The notes under the pieces: model-generated
The model's input: only the letters and a program-made list of their open reading frames with translations
Told to the model about the DNA's origin: nothing
The model's database searches: none
In this document: positions 1 through 9,088 of the stretch, one piece after another
Position numbering within the stretch: position 1 is the first letter of the stretch
Layout: each line of letters starts with the position of its first letter
Position numbers and translations under genes: made by a program
NCBI RefSeq assembly: GCF_001949145.1
Contig: NW_019091653.1
Coordinates: 77,571-102,190, forward strand
Length of the DNA stretch: 24,620 nt
Origin: Acanthaster planci
Lineage: Eukaryota; Echinodermata; Asteroidea; Valvatida; Acanthasteridae
Direction: 5' to 3'

Positions 1-119
1 GTGTCCTTACAACATATGTACTTGTGCACACAGTACTTGTAACTTGTAACCAGGGAAACACACTTTTGTTGAGTAGAACAGACACCACACTTGTCAGGCT
101 TTACTAAATTTACATTAAG

Positions 120-470
120 CATGTTACATGTAAGTGTGTACAGTGTACATGTACAAAGTACGTGCAGAATGTACATGTACATGTAATGCAATGTAATGTA
201 CGTGTGCACCTGTTCAACCAGAAGACAGTTGATGCATGGTTCATGCACGCGTGTATGTCATACATGTACATGTAAATTTACATGTACATGTATGCCATAC
301 ATGTACATGTAAATTGACATGTACATGTACACTGTATATGTACATGTACAGTATACAAACATGTGCACGTACATGTACGGCACTGTACATGTACATGTAT
401 GATTGTGCACAGTTGCACATTTTCACCTACTCAGTACATGTTGTAAATCGTTGTGTGCCAGGAAGGACGT
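120..470. repeat. Dense TACATGTA palindromic repeat cluster
   Basis: It consists of overlapping TACATGTA, ACATGTACATGT and GTGCACG units, including a perfect 36-bp palindrome at 259-294 centred on AAATTT. A second, imperfect copy starts at 296 (20 nt identical, 37-bp period). The open frames seen on both strands here (for example 236-493 and 241-426) are products of the repeat and not genes. Confidence 0.85.
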
Positions 471-819
471 ACATTGTACGTCTATGCGCTTAATGCCTTT
501 TTGCCGAGAAGCATGATCACTGCAAAAAACTTTTCCCAACAAAAGGATGTATGTACATGTATGCAACTGTTGTATTTTAATGAGATATAAAGATTTTTTT
601 GCAAAAATTGTTAAAAATTTCCCAAGTTGTTCAAAGGTTGCTTTTTGTATTGCCTGTGTTGATTTTGTAGTAAATTTTATCCGTTTTTACTAAATAAAGA
701 GAGTGCACTTCTTATGCCCTTTTGCTGGGAGCATTTTTTCTACTCTGATCATGCTTCCTGGCAACTTTTGCTGGACACACAATGAAATGTGCTTGTACTG
801 TTGTACATGTAGGTATGTA

Positions 820-1005
820 AGTGACTACACACATGTACTGTACATGTACCGGTACCATGCCACATGTACACACACAAATGTACTAGTACCTGGTATTTAT
901 ATGTACCGGTATGTTCTTGTAAAGGGATCCAGACTATGTACGTTTATACAATCACAGTGGAATTGTAATGTTATCTTAAGATTACCAACGTACATGTACA
1001 TGTCC
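820..1005. repeat. TACATGTA/TACCGGTA cluster
   Basis: Repeated TACATGTAC units alternate with TGTACCGGTAC (near 846-855) and TGTACCGGTATG (near 902-913). It lies within an open frame (703-1170) that has no recognisable protein sequence. Confidence 0.7.
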
Positions 1006-1757
1006 TTGTATTTAGTGGTTGACATTTTCAGGGCTCTGCAGTTTTCATTCCATCAAATGGATGCACTCAAAAGTCTGTTTCCCAGCAGCATTTTTTCCCT
1101 TCTTCAGTCAGGCCCACAAGCTCCTGCTTTTGAACTTGAAATGTGCATTAGTTTCAGCGTTCAGTATTGATCCTTGATGTGCCAGAGGCCTAACTGTCTG
1201 GAGGATGTATTTCCTCCGCTGCTGCGGGCACCAAGGCGTGGAACCTACATGTACATGTAATGCATTTTGAATTGGAAGGTTGAAGGATGGATTGGGGTGG
1301 GTATTTGACTTTGCAATAAGTATGTGTACATGAAGTACGGATATTTGTCTGTATTATTGTGAAGTGGTTACTCATCATTAGATTGGGGAGGTTCGTTTGT
1401 TATGGTGAATTCATGGCACTCCTTTGGAAATTGAACAACATGTCATCTACAATCACTGGTGGCGGAAGGGGGGCTGTGCCATCCCCCCAACTTTTTCAGT
1501 CCTATAACAGGGTGTGGCTGGATTAGCCTGTTAATGGCTAACGTCTGATGATCTCACAACTTGCCCCTCCCCACACTTTTAAAATCATTTTGTGTAATAT
1601 TTAAACTTTCTTCTGAGTTTTACATGTACTGTATACGTGTATGTACATGTACATGTATGTTCTGGCAAAAGGAAAGTTGTGCTTAGGGTACATGTCCATA
1701 CAATACACGTACACTAGCTCAGGAGATGCTGTTACAAAGAGATTGGTTCTCCCAAGG

Positions 1758-2160
1758 CAGAGGTGGCAGCAAGTCTTTTTTTGCAAATCCAAGTCAAGTC
1801 ACAAGTCATTAGGTCCAGTCAAGTCATTCGGTCACAGGGCAAGTCAAGTCAAGTCAATTTGGTCTAAACACAAGTCAAGCCTCAAGTCTCTTTGTCCAAG
1901 TACAAGTCAAGCTGCACATTATTTTGTCCAGCTGTAATCAGCAAAAAGAACCAGGCGTCAACTTACGAAGATACAAGTTACAAAAATATATGGGGTTGGC
2001 CAAGTAGCGTCTGCTTATGGTTGGCAACAAGTCATTTTTTGCAAGTCCAAGTCAAGTCACAAGTCAAAGCTGGTATTTACAAGTCAAGTCACAAGTCACA
2101 AAAATAACAACTCAAGTCCGACTCGAATCTTAGTCACATAACTCCAGTCAGCAACATCTG
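1758..2160. mobile_element. Non-autonomous hAT-type DNA transposon (copy A)
   Basis: This 403-bp element is flanked by a perfect 8-bp direct repeat TCCCAAGG (1750-1757 and 2161-2168). It starts CAGAGGTGGCAGCAAGTC, and the reverse complement of its end starts CAGATGTTGCTGACT; these are imperfect terminal inverted repeats of the CAGRG type. An 8-bp duplication with CA..TG termini is the hallmark of the hAT superfamily. The interior consists largely of AAGTC/CAAGTC short repeats around a unique core (about 1905-2030). There is no transposase frame, so it is a miniature element. Confidence 0.85.
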
Positions 2161-2256
2161 TCCCAAGGCTAGGCCTACATGAACCATAGCCACTGCAGTC
2201 ACATGAGGTGACCCTTGCAATAATTTACAGAAGTAAGGGCTTGTGTAGGGTTTGTA

Positions 2257-2523
2257 ACTGGGTCATTCCATAAGGTTGGGCCACAATTTTTGACTGTGTC
2301 TTTGTTACATAGGTAGCTTTTAGAGTCAGTCATGACCTGTATAGTACGTCACTTATTCAATAAAAATAGCGTACCCCTCTGTATTTAGCCTTGCAAGATG
2401 TACATACATAACAATGTTAATTTGGAATCCACTTGTAGGGAAAAAGCTGTTCATTTTTACGGAACCCATGTAACAATTGACACCGTCACAAACTGTGCCC
2501 CTACCTCATGGAATGACCCAACT
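2257..2523. mobile_element. Inverted-repeat (MITE-like) element
   Basis: About 60 nt at the left (from 2257, containing GGGTCATTCCATAAGG) is an imperfect reverse complement of about 60 nt at the right (to 2523, containing CATGGAATGACCCAAC). The match extends through CACAATTTTTGACTGTGTC on the left. It has no coding capacity and no clear target duplication, so the superfamily is not assigned. Confidence 0.6.
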
Positions 2524-2534
2524 CCCAGTTGCAC

Positions 2535-2653
2535 TTGCAGGGTCAGGGTGCGAATCCTGTTGTGGGACAGGCATTGTGACCTTGGGCAAGTCACTTTACC
2601 ACTACCTTCACTTGCCTCTGTCCTCCCAGGCATGCCAGGAGTATAAATGGGGA
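2535..2653 (+). repeat. SINE/L2-like 3' tail
   Basis: The segment has TGTGACCTTGGGCAAGTC (2575-2592) followed by ACTT, then pyrimidine-rich text and GTATAAATGGGGA (2641-2653). This closely recalls the conserved 3' tail of L2 LINEs and MIR-type SINEs (ending in TGTAAAATGGGGA). A GGTGCGAATCC (2548-2558) resembles a tRNA-type B box (GGTTCGAATCC). No convincing A box is seen. A TACATG run follows directly. The assignment rests on remembered consensus sequence. Confidence 0.5.
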
Positions 2654-2881
2654 CATGTACATGTACATGCACCTCTGAGTGCGGAGGGGCTCATTTGTTT
2701 GTGAGCAACTGAAATGGCTTTGCTGATGGTTGTACATGTATGTATACTCCCCAGGTTGAGAGTTGGAAATGAGTTAGGGAATATACCGGTATCCCTCAGG
2801 TATTATAGAATATGGGCTGGGAGGAGTATACATGTAAGTGCACACCTAGAACCAAATGCCAACAGTACATGTTTTTTCAAT

Positions 2882-3359
2882 TAGGGCTGAGTCAATTTTT
2901 TGAATATTTGACTTTCAATTTGTTCGAATACATGTACATGTATATCCAAATATTCGGTTGTACTGACCGGCAGATTGTTGATGAACAAACCATATACAAA
3001 ATCAGTTGCAATAACACACACAATTGTACATTATAGTCAGTATAATAGCATAGTAGCTTCTCACGTCTAGGAGTATCTCCAGCCATAATTTAGCAAGATT
3101 TAAGAGATGAACAAGACTTGTTGCCCAGTTGAAAATTTCTTTTCCTTTCAATTGTTTAATGAATAATTTACTTTTTTGTTGTATTGTTGTACAATTTCTG
3201 ATGCTTTTCATTTGAATCTGCTTGGAACAAGCCTCTGTAGTGCAATTTTTCTCATTTAAATAATTAAAACAAAAGAATATTTCCCCTTCCTTATCATAAA
3301 TTTTGCATTTGATTATTCAAATTTAAAAAAATACTATTCGGATATTCAGCACAGCCTTA
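2882..3359. mobile_element. Non-autonomous hAT-type element with TAGGGCTG terminus
   Basis: This 478-bp element begins TAGGGCTGAGTC; the reverse complement of its end begins TAAGGCTGTGCTGAATA. The terminal repeats continue imperfectly into GAATA. The flanks TTTTCAAT (2874-2881) and TTTTCAGT (3360-3367) match at 7 of 8 positions. TAGGGCTG-type ends with 8-bp duplications are typical of hAT elements. The interior is AT-rich and non-coding, with a TACATGTA palindrome near 2930-2942. Confidence 0.7.
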
Positions 3360-3998
3360 TTTTCAGTCCTACATGCCGGAAACAGGAATAAAAGATGTTA
3401 ACAAAAAAAATGAAAAATCAGAGCACATGTACATGTATGTTACATGTATGCCACATTGGGGCTGCACCACGTTGGGGTACATGTACACACCCTCGTACTC
3501 CGTAGTTGTGGGGACATACTGTGTATGTACTCTTGACATTTCATTTTAATGTAAGGTTTTCTTGCCCACAGGTTGTTGATGACCATTTTGTGTACAGCTT
3601 AATTAGTAATTTGATTTAATTTACAATTTGCTTTTTTCTTCAAAGAGTTTTGGGGTTAAACTTCTTTTATAGAACCAGAGTACAATTTTGAAAAGTCAAT
3701 TTACATTTGCTCCTTTTCTTACTGGAAATTATAAGCTGTATTTCTTTAAAGTTTTCTGAGTACAGAACAAAACCAACCCACATGCATACCTGTACATCAT
3801 GTACATGTACAAATTACCACAACTGGTACATGTACTTGTTTAGTGAAAAAGACGAGTTGTCATGGTTGTAACAGTTCCTGTTTTTTATTGACGGTGCTGG
3901 TTATTTCATGGACAGGTACGTACATGTGTACTTTGCCAACTTTTTATGCCCATCACTACAGCATGTGTACTGTCACAAGTGCTTGCGTGCAATAGTCT

Positions 3999-4094
3999 CC
4001 CTCTCTGTTTTTTGTTGGTGTTCAAAATAACTTCTCCCATACATGTACATGTATGTGCATAGTTATTTTGCATACCAACAGAAAACAGAGAGGG
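3999..4094. repeat. 96-bp near-perfect hairpin
   Basis: The 34-nt arms 3999-4032 (CCCTCTCTGTTTTTTG...) and 4061-4094 pair at 31 of 34 positions without gaps. The 28-nt loop holds the palindrome ACATGTACATGT. It may be a miniature inverted-repeat transposon or a stem-loop RNA source. No terminal duplication was seen. Confidence 0.7.
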
Positions 4095-4499
4095 GGATTT
4101 GACCAGGAAATACAGGATAATCAGTTGACACAGCAGGATATAGCGCAGAGATACGTAAACGGTGGTCTTCCTTCCTCTGGTCAGGAGAGAATTTGCAAGC
4201 AAATTGTGTCTGCACTTTGCAGTGTGAAGAGTTCTATTCTGTTATTTTTTGCTTTTTAAACGTTCTACGTACGGTACACATACTGTATGTGTACACATGC
4301 CGGCTCATATGGGTACATGTACATATGCGTAAATTGATCCGAAGCTGAGCTGTATAAAGATGTACATGTACATGTTAACTGGCATTTAGGTAAATACAGG
4401 TAAGTTAGAATACACTGCAGAATGTTAACCAGCAAGGCTGTAAATATGCTGTGAAGAACATGCAGTTGATATGGTCTGCAAAGGGGAGGACTCTGTGCA

Positions 4500-4715
4500 T
4501 AGTGTACATGTACATGTACTTGTAGTATGCACAGGGACTGTACATGTACAATATGTATGTATGTTCAGTGGTACCCATGCAGATACCAATATTGCAGTTT
4601 TGGGTTCATGCATGTTTATTGGTACCGGTACATGTGTACATGGTAAGTTTTAAATACGAGCACTGTGTTTAAAGTATTTAGTATCCCATTTACTTACATA
4701 CATGTACATGTACAG
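4500..4715. repeat. TACATGTA cluster
   Basis: Stretches at 4504-4520, 4540-4564, 4620-4642 and 4696-4714 are made of TACATGTA and GGTACCGGTACATG units separated by unique sequence. Confidence 0.65.
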
Positions 4716-4889
4716 TAGCGCTTTTTTCTTGCAAGTGCATATACTGTTGTTCCCTGTGGTTTGAGCATAGAGGAAGGAGGTGATCATGTGTTCGTCTTAT
4801 TTTTGTTGCTTTTTTGTTCATTTGTTTGGTTTTTCTGCTCTTGTTTTCTGCTCAGGGGACTATACCAGGTTGTTTTTTGTGTGCTTATA

Positions 4890-4965
4890 TGCATGTACCG
4901 GTACATGTACATGCACTGTACGTACATGTACATACACATGTACGTGTACATTCATGTACAATTGC
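4890..4965. repeat. TACATGTA/TACCGGTA cluster
   Basis: TGTACCGGTACATGTACATG is followed by CGTACATGTACATACACATG and further units. It has a compact, purely palindromic-unit composition. Confidence 0.7.
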
Positions 4966-6049
4966 AGGGGATATGTTGTTCAGCAACATGATCTACGCAA
5001 TGGTATTTGGGCCAATTAAGAGCCCAAGGCAGGTTGGATTGGTTGTGCAAGTTTGCAAACACGAGCCAGAACTCAAGCAAATCATTGGCCTACACTGTAT
5101 ATGATAGATCACATACTCCTGTTGTGTAATGTGACTGCCCAGTGTATACATGTACGTGTACCTGTACAGAAAAAAATATACTGGAAGGTTGATACCATCA
5201 GTTAAGCAGCTGCAGAAATAATGTGATTATTGCTTAAGTGCCTGTCAGATTTGCTGTTTAATATCAGTGTCCATATTTTGAACGAAGCCAATTTAACAAA
5301 GAGGGTCCTGTAGCCTGGCCCATCGAGTACCACAGACAAAGAAGCAATAATTGGATCTCTCAAATGCTGCTGTGTGCACAGTCTGCAGTCTCACAGCCTT
5401 TCAAATTATTAGTACCGAACCTCACACATCCATGGGCAGGTAATAGCAGCCAGGTGGTGAAATTGCACTGTTGGCTTTTATCGAGGGTAAAAGTAAACGG
5501 CTTTTGTTACGGTCGTGAATGCACGTAATTAAAGTTTGATGGGTGCAAAGATGACAGTGCTCCATTTTTTAATATACTTCTGATGATTGTTCCCGTCTGT
5601 TCAATTGAAAGCCATTCGGTTGAGAGCCTACTGGGCATAGGCTTTACAGACGCCTCAGTTAGTATGGTACAGCAGAGTGTTACTTCCCAATGATCTGCCA
5701 ATAAATGTACACATGTATGATACTTGGAAAGGTTGAATACACACATACATTTAGTACTGTACAAACAGCTGCATGCCCAACTTGCATGCTTGCTGTACTG
5801 GTACATGTACATGTTGGGTACTTGTTTATAAACACATGTAGAGTACTCAACAGTTGTTTAATTTTGCCATGTCTGTACTAGCTAGGGTATATGACCTCAC
5901 CTTTCTTTGAGCTTTATTGAAAATTGAGGAGAGTTTAGTCCTAGGAACATGCACATAATGTATACATGCATACATGTACATGTATTTGCCTGTTAAAATG
6001 TTTTGAAGTTGCATGTACATCCATTTACCAGTACATATACATGTACTGG

Positions 6050-6428
6050 CAGAGTTGCTGACTTGAGTCATGTGACTTGGACTCTGAGTTGGACTCAAGT
6101 AGCTATTTTTGTGACTTGACTTGTAAATACCGGCTTTGACTTGAGTGTGACTTGACTTGGACTTGCAAAAAATGACTTGTTGCCAACCCAAGTCAGACGC
6201 CACTTGACCAGCCCCATATATATTTATAACCCGTAACTTTGTAAGTTGACGCCTGGTTCTTTTTGCTGATTACAGCTGGACAAAATAATGTGCAGCTTGA
6301 TTTGTACTTGGCTTAATTGACTTGACTTGCCCTGTGACTAAATTACTTGCGACTTGACTTCTGACTGTACCTGATGCCTGACTTTTGACTTGACTTGGAC
6401 TAGCAAAAATGACTTGGTGCTACCTCTG
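6050..6428 (-). mobile_element. Non-autonomous hAT-type DNA transposon (copy B, inverted relative of copy A)
   Basis: The reverse complement matches copy A along most of its length, including the core that contains GCTGCACATTATTTTGTCC and AGAACCAGGCGTCAACTTAC. Its ends are CAGAGTTGCTGACTTGAG and, on the other strand, CAGAGGTAGCACCAAGTC. The flanks TGTACTGG (6042-6049) and CATACCGG (6429-6436) agree at 5 of 8 positions and differ only by transitions, consistent with a decayed target duplication. No coding capacity. Confidence 0.8.
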
Positions 6429-6699
6429 CATACCGGTACATGTACTGTAAAAATCAAGTTTCTGATCTTTTTCTCAGAATGTGAGAGAAACCTCTTTTTG
6501 AAGGCTACCCATTGTTGTCTGCCGATATTGTTAAGGTAAACTTTGGGTGAGATTGGCACAGTTAAAAGTTGTGGACACAGTTGGCACAGTTTTGGCAAAG
6601 ATGTTACTTCACTGTCGCCATGGTACAATGTACTTGTAGATCTCACAGGGACATACATACATGAACACGTAAATTTATGTAGTGTTAGTGTACAGTATA

Positions 6700-6760
6700 A
6701 CTACAGGCACATGTACGTGCACGTACATGTACTGTACATGTATCACACATGTACAACCTT
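6700..6760. repeat. TACATGTA cluster with a perfect 22-bp palindrome
   Basis: The palindrome at 6709-6730 begins ACATGTACGTG and is its own reverse complement. It continues into ACTGTACATGTATCACACATGTAC. Confidence 0.7.
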
Positions 6761-8119
6761 CTACTCGAGGTCACGCTAAAGTACTGGCAGTACAACATGG
6801 TGGAAATGGTATTCTCAACTGGGAAAGATTAAGGTACAGTAATGTACCCTGTTGGGTACGGTACATGTGCATGCCTCGTGTACACGCATACATGTACTGT
6901 ATCGTGGCCTACATGTACTTTTCATGGTACTGACCAGTGCTCTAGCTTGCTAGGAAAATGTTAGTACCGGTTAAATTTTTGGATTGCGAAGTGTAGTGAA
7001 TGCAGTGAGCAGAGCTGTCACAGCTCATAGCCGGAATAGATTTACGCCCTCTATTGATACCGCTGGTCAGCTGGTCTTAAGCCAAGACTATGAACACGTG
7101 CACGCTGCCTCAGGGGAGGTTACATTACATCCCATAGTCTCACATCTAGGTCACGTAATAATGCTACATGTAGCTAGACATTGTCAGTGCTTCTGAATAC
7201 TTGAAATACGATCAAATTGGTACATTTGCAGTAACATTTCATGTCATTTTTTGGAAATCCGTGCTGGGCAGCACAGCCAATTTGAACCCAAGAGCCGGGC
7301 GGAAATTTGCAGTATACACTGTACATGTAAGGGTTGCAGCCCTGTGCAGCCCACTGTGGCTAGAAGTTGTAAAACACTGCTCCTGACTGAAGTATTTGAT
7401 TGTTCTCTTGAAAAAATAAAAGTTTGCACCCCTGGATGCTGCCCAGAAATTTCACCCCAGTAAGGCCACTGCCCCTTCCACCATGGGGTATCATCTTCCA
7501 AATATCAACAGGGACAGGTTGTGGGGCTGGCACATATCCCCCATTGTTTATGCACACCCTCTGTAAAACTGAAACGGGGAAGAAAATTGCAGTGACAAAA
7601 TACATGGTGAAAAACATTAAACAGAAATGATTTACAAAAAGTTCTACCCGGTACATGGTACCAGCACTGTACAAGGTTGGGGGTTGTGGTCCGTTGTCGG
7701 ACTAGTTAAACTTAATAAAATATTTCAGTGTCTCTGTTACCATCTCTGCAACCCGGTTTACTTTAAAATATCATGCTAATTAATTTCATAATGCCTTGAA
7801 ACATTTCTGAATGACTACATTTAATTTGTCAAAAGCAATGTTAAAAGTCTTAGTGACCCTTTTATACTTCAAGTGAAAACATCCAAACGTCACAAAACAT
7901 GCCTCAACTTTGTGTAATGACAACTTCATTATTTAAACTTCGGTTTTAGTTGTTGAGAATTTGTGAGTGGCGTTCCTATATAAAGTATGCAGATATATTT
8001 TTAGTACACATACGCACTGTGTAACCACTTACATGTACCTGTACATTAGCTGTGAATTTAATATGAATGCCATATTAGTATTGCTAGACTTTAGACTTCC
8101 TTTCAGCTGTTTGTTTTTC

Positions 8120-8250
8120 TGTGCACTGTACATGTACATTGTAGGTACACGTACACTGTACATGTGCAAAATGCAAAATAGTACAGTACAGTTTTCAGGT
8201 GTATGTATATTGTACTTTTGATACATGTATGAATATGTACGTGTACATGC
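8120..8250. repeat. TACATGTA cluster
   Basis: There are repeated CTGTACATGTAC, TACACGTACACTGTACATGTG and TACGTGTACATG units. Confidence 0.6.
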
Positions 8251-8593
8251 CACCAAATTGAAGTAGTGAATATTTACAAATTTTGGCTGTACACGTGTGT
8301 AATCCTTTGAGTAAACAAGAAGACTTCATTTGAGTAGTAGTATTATTATATTATTATAATTCATTTCTGCTAAGGACACTGAGGATTCCTCAAAAGTGTC
8401 TATAGGCAGTTAAGCCTGAAGAAACCTGTAAAGAGGGGACAGTGAGAAGCAGTTACCTTTTTAGAGACGTACAGGGTGTGAAAGAATCACTATGCCAACC
8501 TGACTCCCCATTGCATGCAAGGAAAAAGCAACTGGCTCCATGAGATCAGTAGCTGAAACATGGCCTGTTATTTGAAATTGGCCCGCTGTCAAA

Positions 8594-8810
8594 TGTACAT
8601 GTACGGTACGTGTAAATGAAACATCACAAAATGAATTTGTCCGTACTTGCAGTAAATTTTTCTGTATGTACATCTACATGTACATGTTCCTGTGTATGTT
8701 CGTGTACATGTGCAGAATTTTTCTCTTGAGGAGTTTTTGTTCCTATTTTCTGTCTACACGTATACAGGTACCAGTACATACATGTACATGTATAGTGTAC
8801 ATGTAAGTAA
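8594..8810. repeat. TACATGTA cluster just upstream of first coding exon
   Basis: Units occur at 8594-8613, 8667-8712 and 8776-8808, ending about 50 nt before the splice acceptor of the leader exon. Confidence 0.6.
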
Positions 8811-8861
8811 TACAGACTTTGACAGTGATAACTTTTGTGAATTGTTTTTATTTTTCTGCAG

Positions 8862-8976
8862 TTTTCCAGATAGGAAAGGGTGCTTCCATTTGAACTTTTG
8901 GCTGTTGGCTTCAGGAAACTGATCAGTGGCTGTGATATCACACTTCTGACACCTTATTTATCGCCCAGCTGCCACC
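8862..8976 (+). other. 5'UTR part of first coding exon, with upstream 3' splice site
   Basis: A strong 3' splice site (T-rich tract, then CTGCAG, AG at 8860-8861) precedes the start codon by 115 nt. This suggests the leader is spliced onto a further 5' non-coding exon upstream, which I could not locate. In the frame of the start codon there is a TGA stop at 8947-8949, so translation cannot begin further upstream in this exon. The start context GCCACCATGG (8971-8980) is a perfect vertebrate-type Kozak sequence. It is also possible that transcription starts inside or just before this exon and the acceptor is fortuitous. Confidence 0.6.
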
Positions 8977-9088
8977 ATGGTGTTTCTGAGGGTGCGACTT
9001 CATGGAGTGGATGATATAGACCTGCCCAACAAAGACTCAAGTGAATGCAATGTTGTCATTCACATCAAAGAAAAAGTCACCACTGCAC
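8977..9088 (+). CDS. PRKCD: PKC delta/theta exon 1: start of C2 domain (residues 1-37)
   Basis: This exon encodes 37 codons plus 1 nt, starting [13 protein letters not shown] and ending KEKVTTA. It is the first beta-strands of the C2 domain and aligns without gaps to the N-terminus of mammalian PKC delta around KEALSTE. The ATG has a Kozak context and an in-frame stop 30 nt upstream. The 5' splice site is CAC|GTGAGT, phase 1. The next intron is 6.3 kb, and the split codon (C|AA, Gln38) is completed in exon 2. Confidence 0.9.

Larger units (their letters stand above)
1..8861. other. Upstream region or 5'UTR intron, repeat-rich, no gene seen
   Basis: No open frame here has family-like sequence. 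The longest (703-1170, 155 codons) runs through TACATG repeats and has Cys/Tyr/His/Val-rich repeat-driven composition. The region contains the small transposons and palindromic repeats listed separately, separated by AT-rich unique sequence such as 3540-3780 and 7680-7980. I could not identify a promoter or a 5' non-coding exon, although the splice acceptor at 8860-8861 implies one exists upstream, in or beyond this stretch. Confidence 0.6.

Noticed and set aside
259-338. p53-family response element (CATG cores in tandem)
   Set aside because: The flanking bases of TACATGTA do not fit RRRCWWGYYY half-sites, and the octamer is too widespread to be read as specific sites.
236-493. Open frame rich in Val/His/Cys/Tyr/Met
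   Set aside because: It is a translation of TACATG palindromes; the opposite strand is open with mirror-like composition, and no domain is recognisable.
703-1170. Longest open frame in the window (155 codons)
   Set aside because: Much of it is repeat translation (YMYRY-like); no family similarity, start context or splice support.
2548-2558. tRNA gene suggested by a B-box-like GGTGCGAATCC
   Set aside because: No A box or cloverleaf can be drawn; it fits better as part of a SINE-like repeat.
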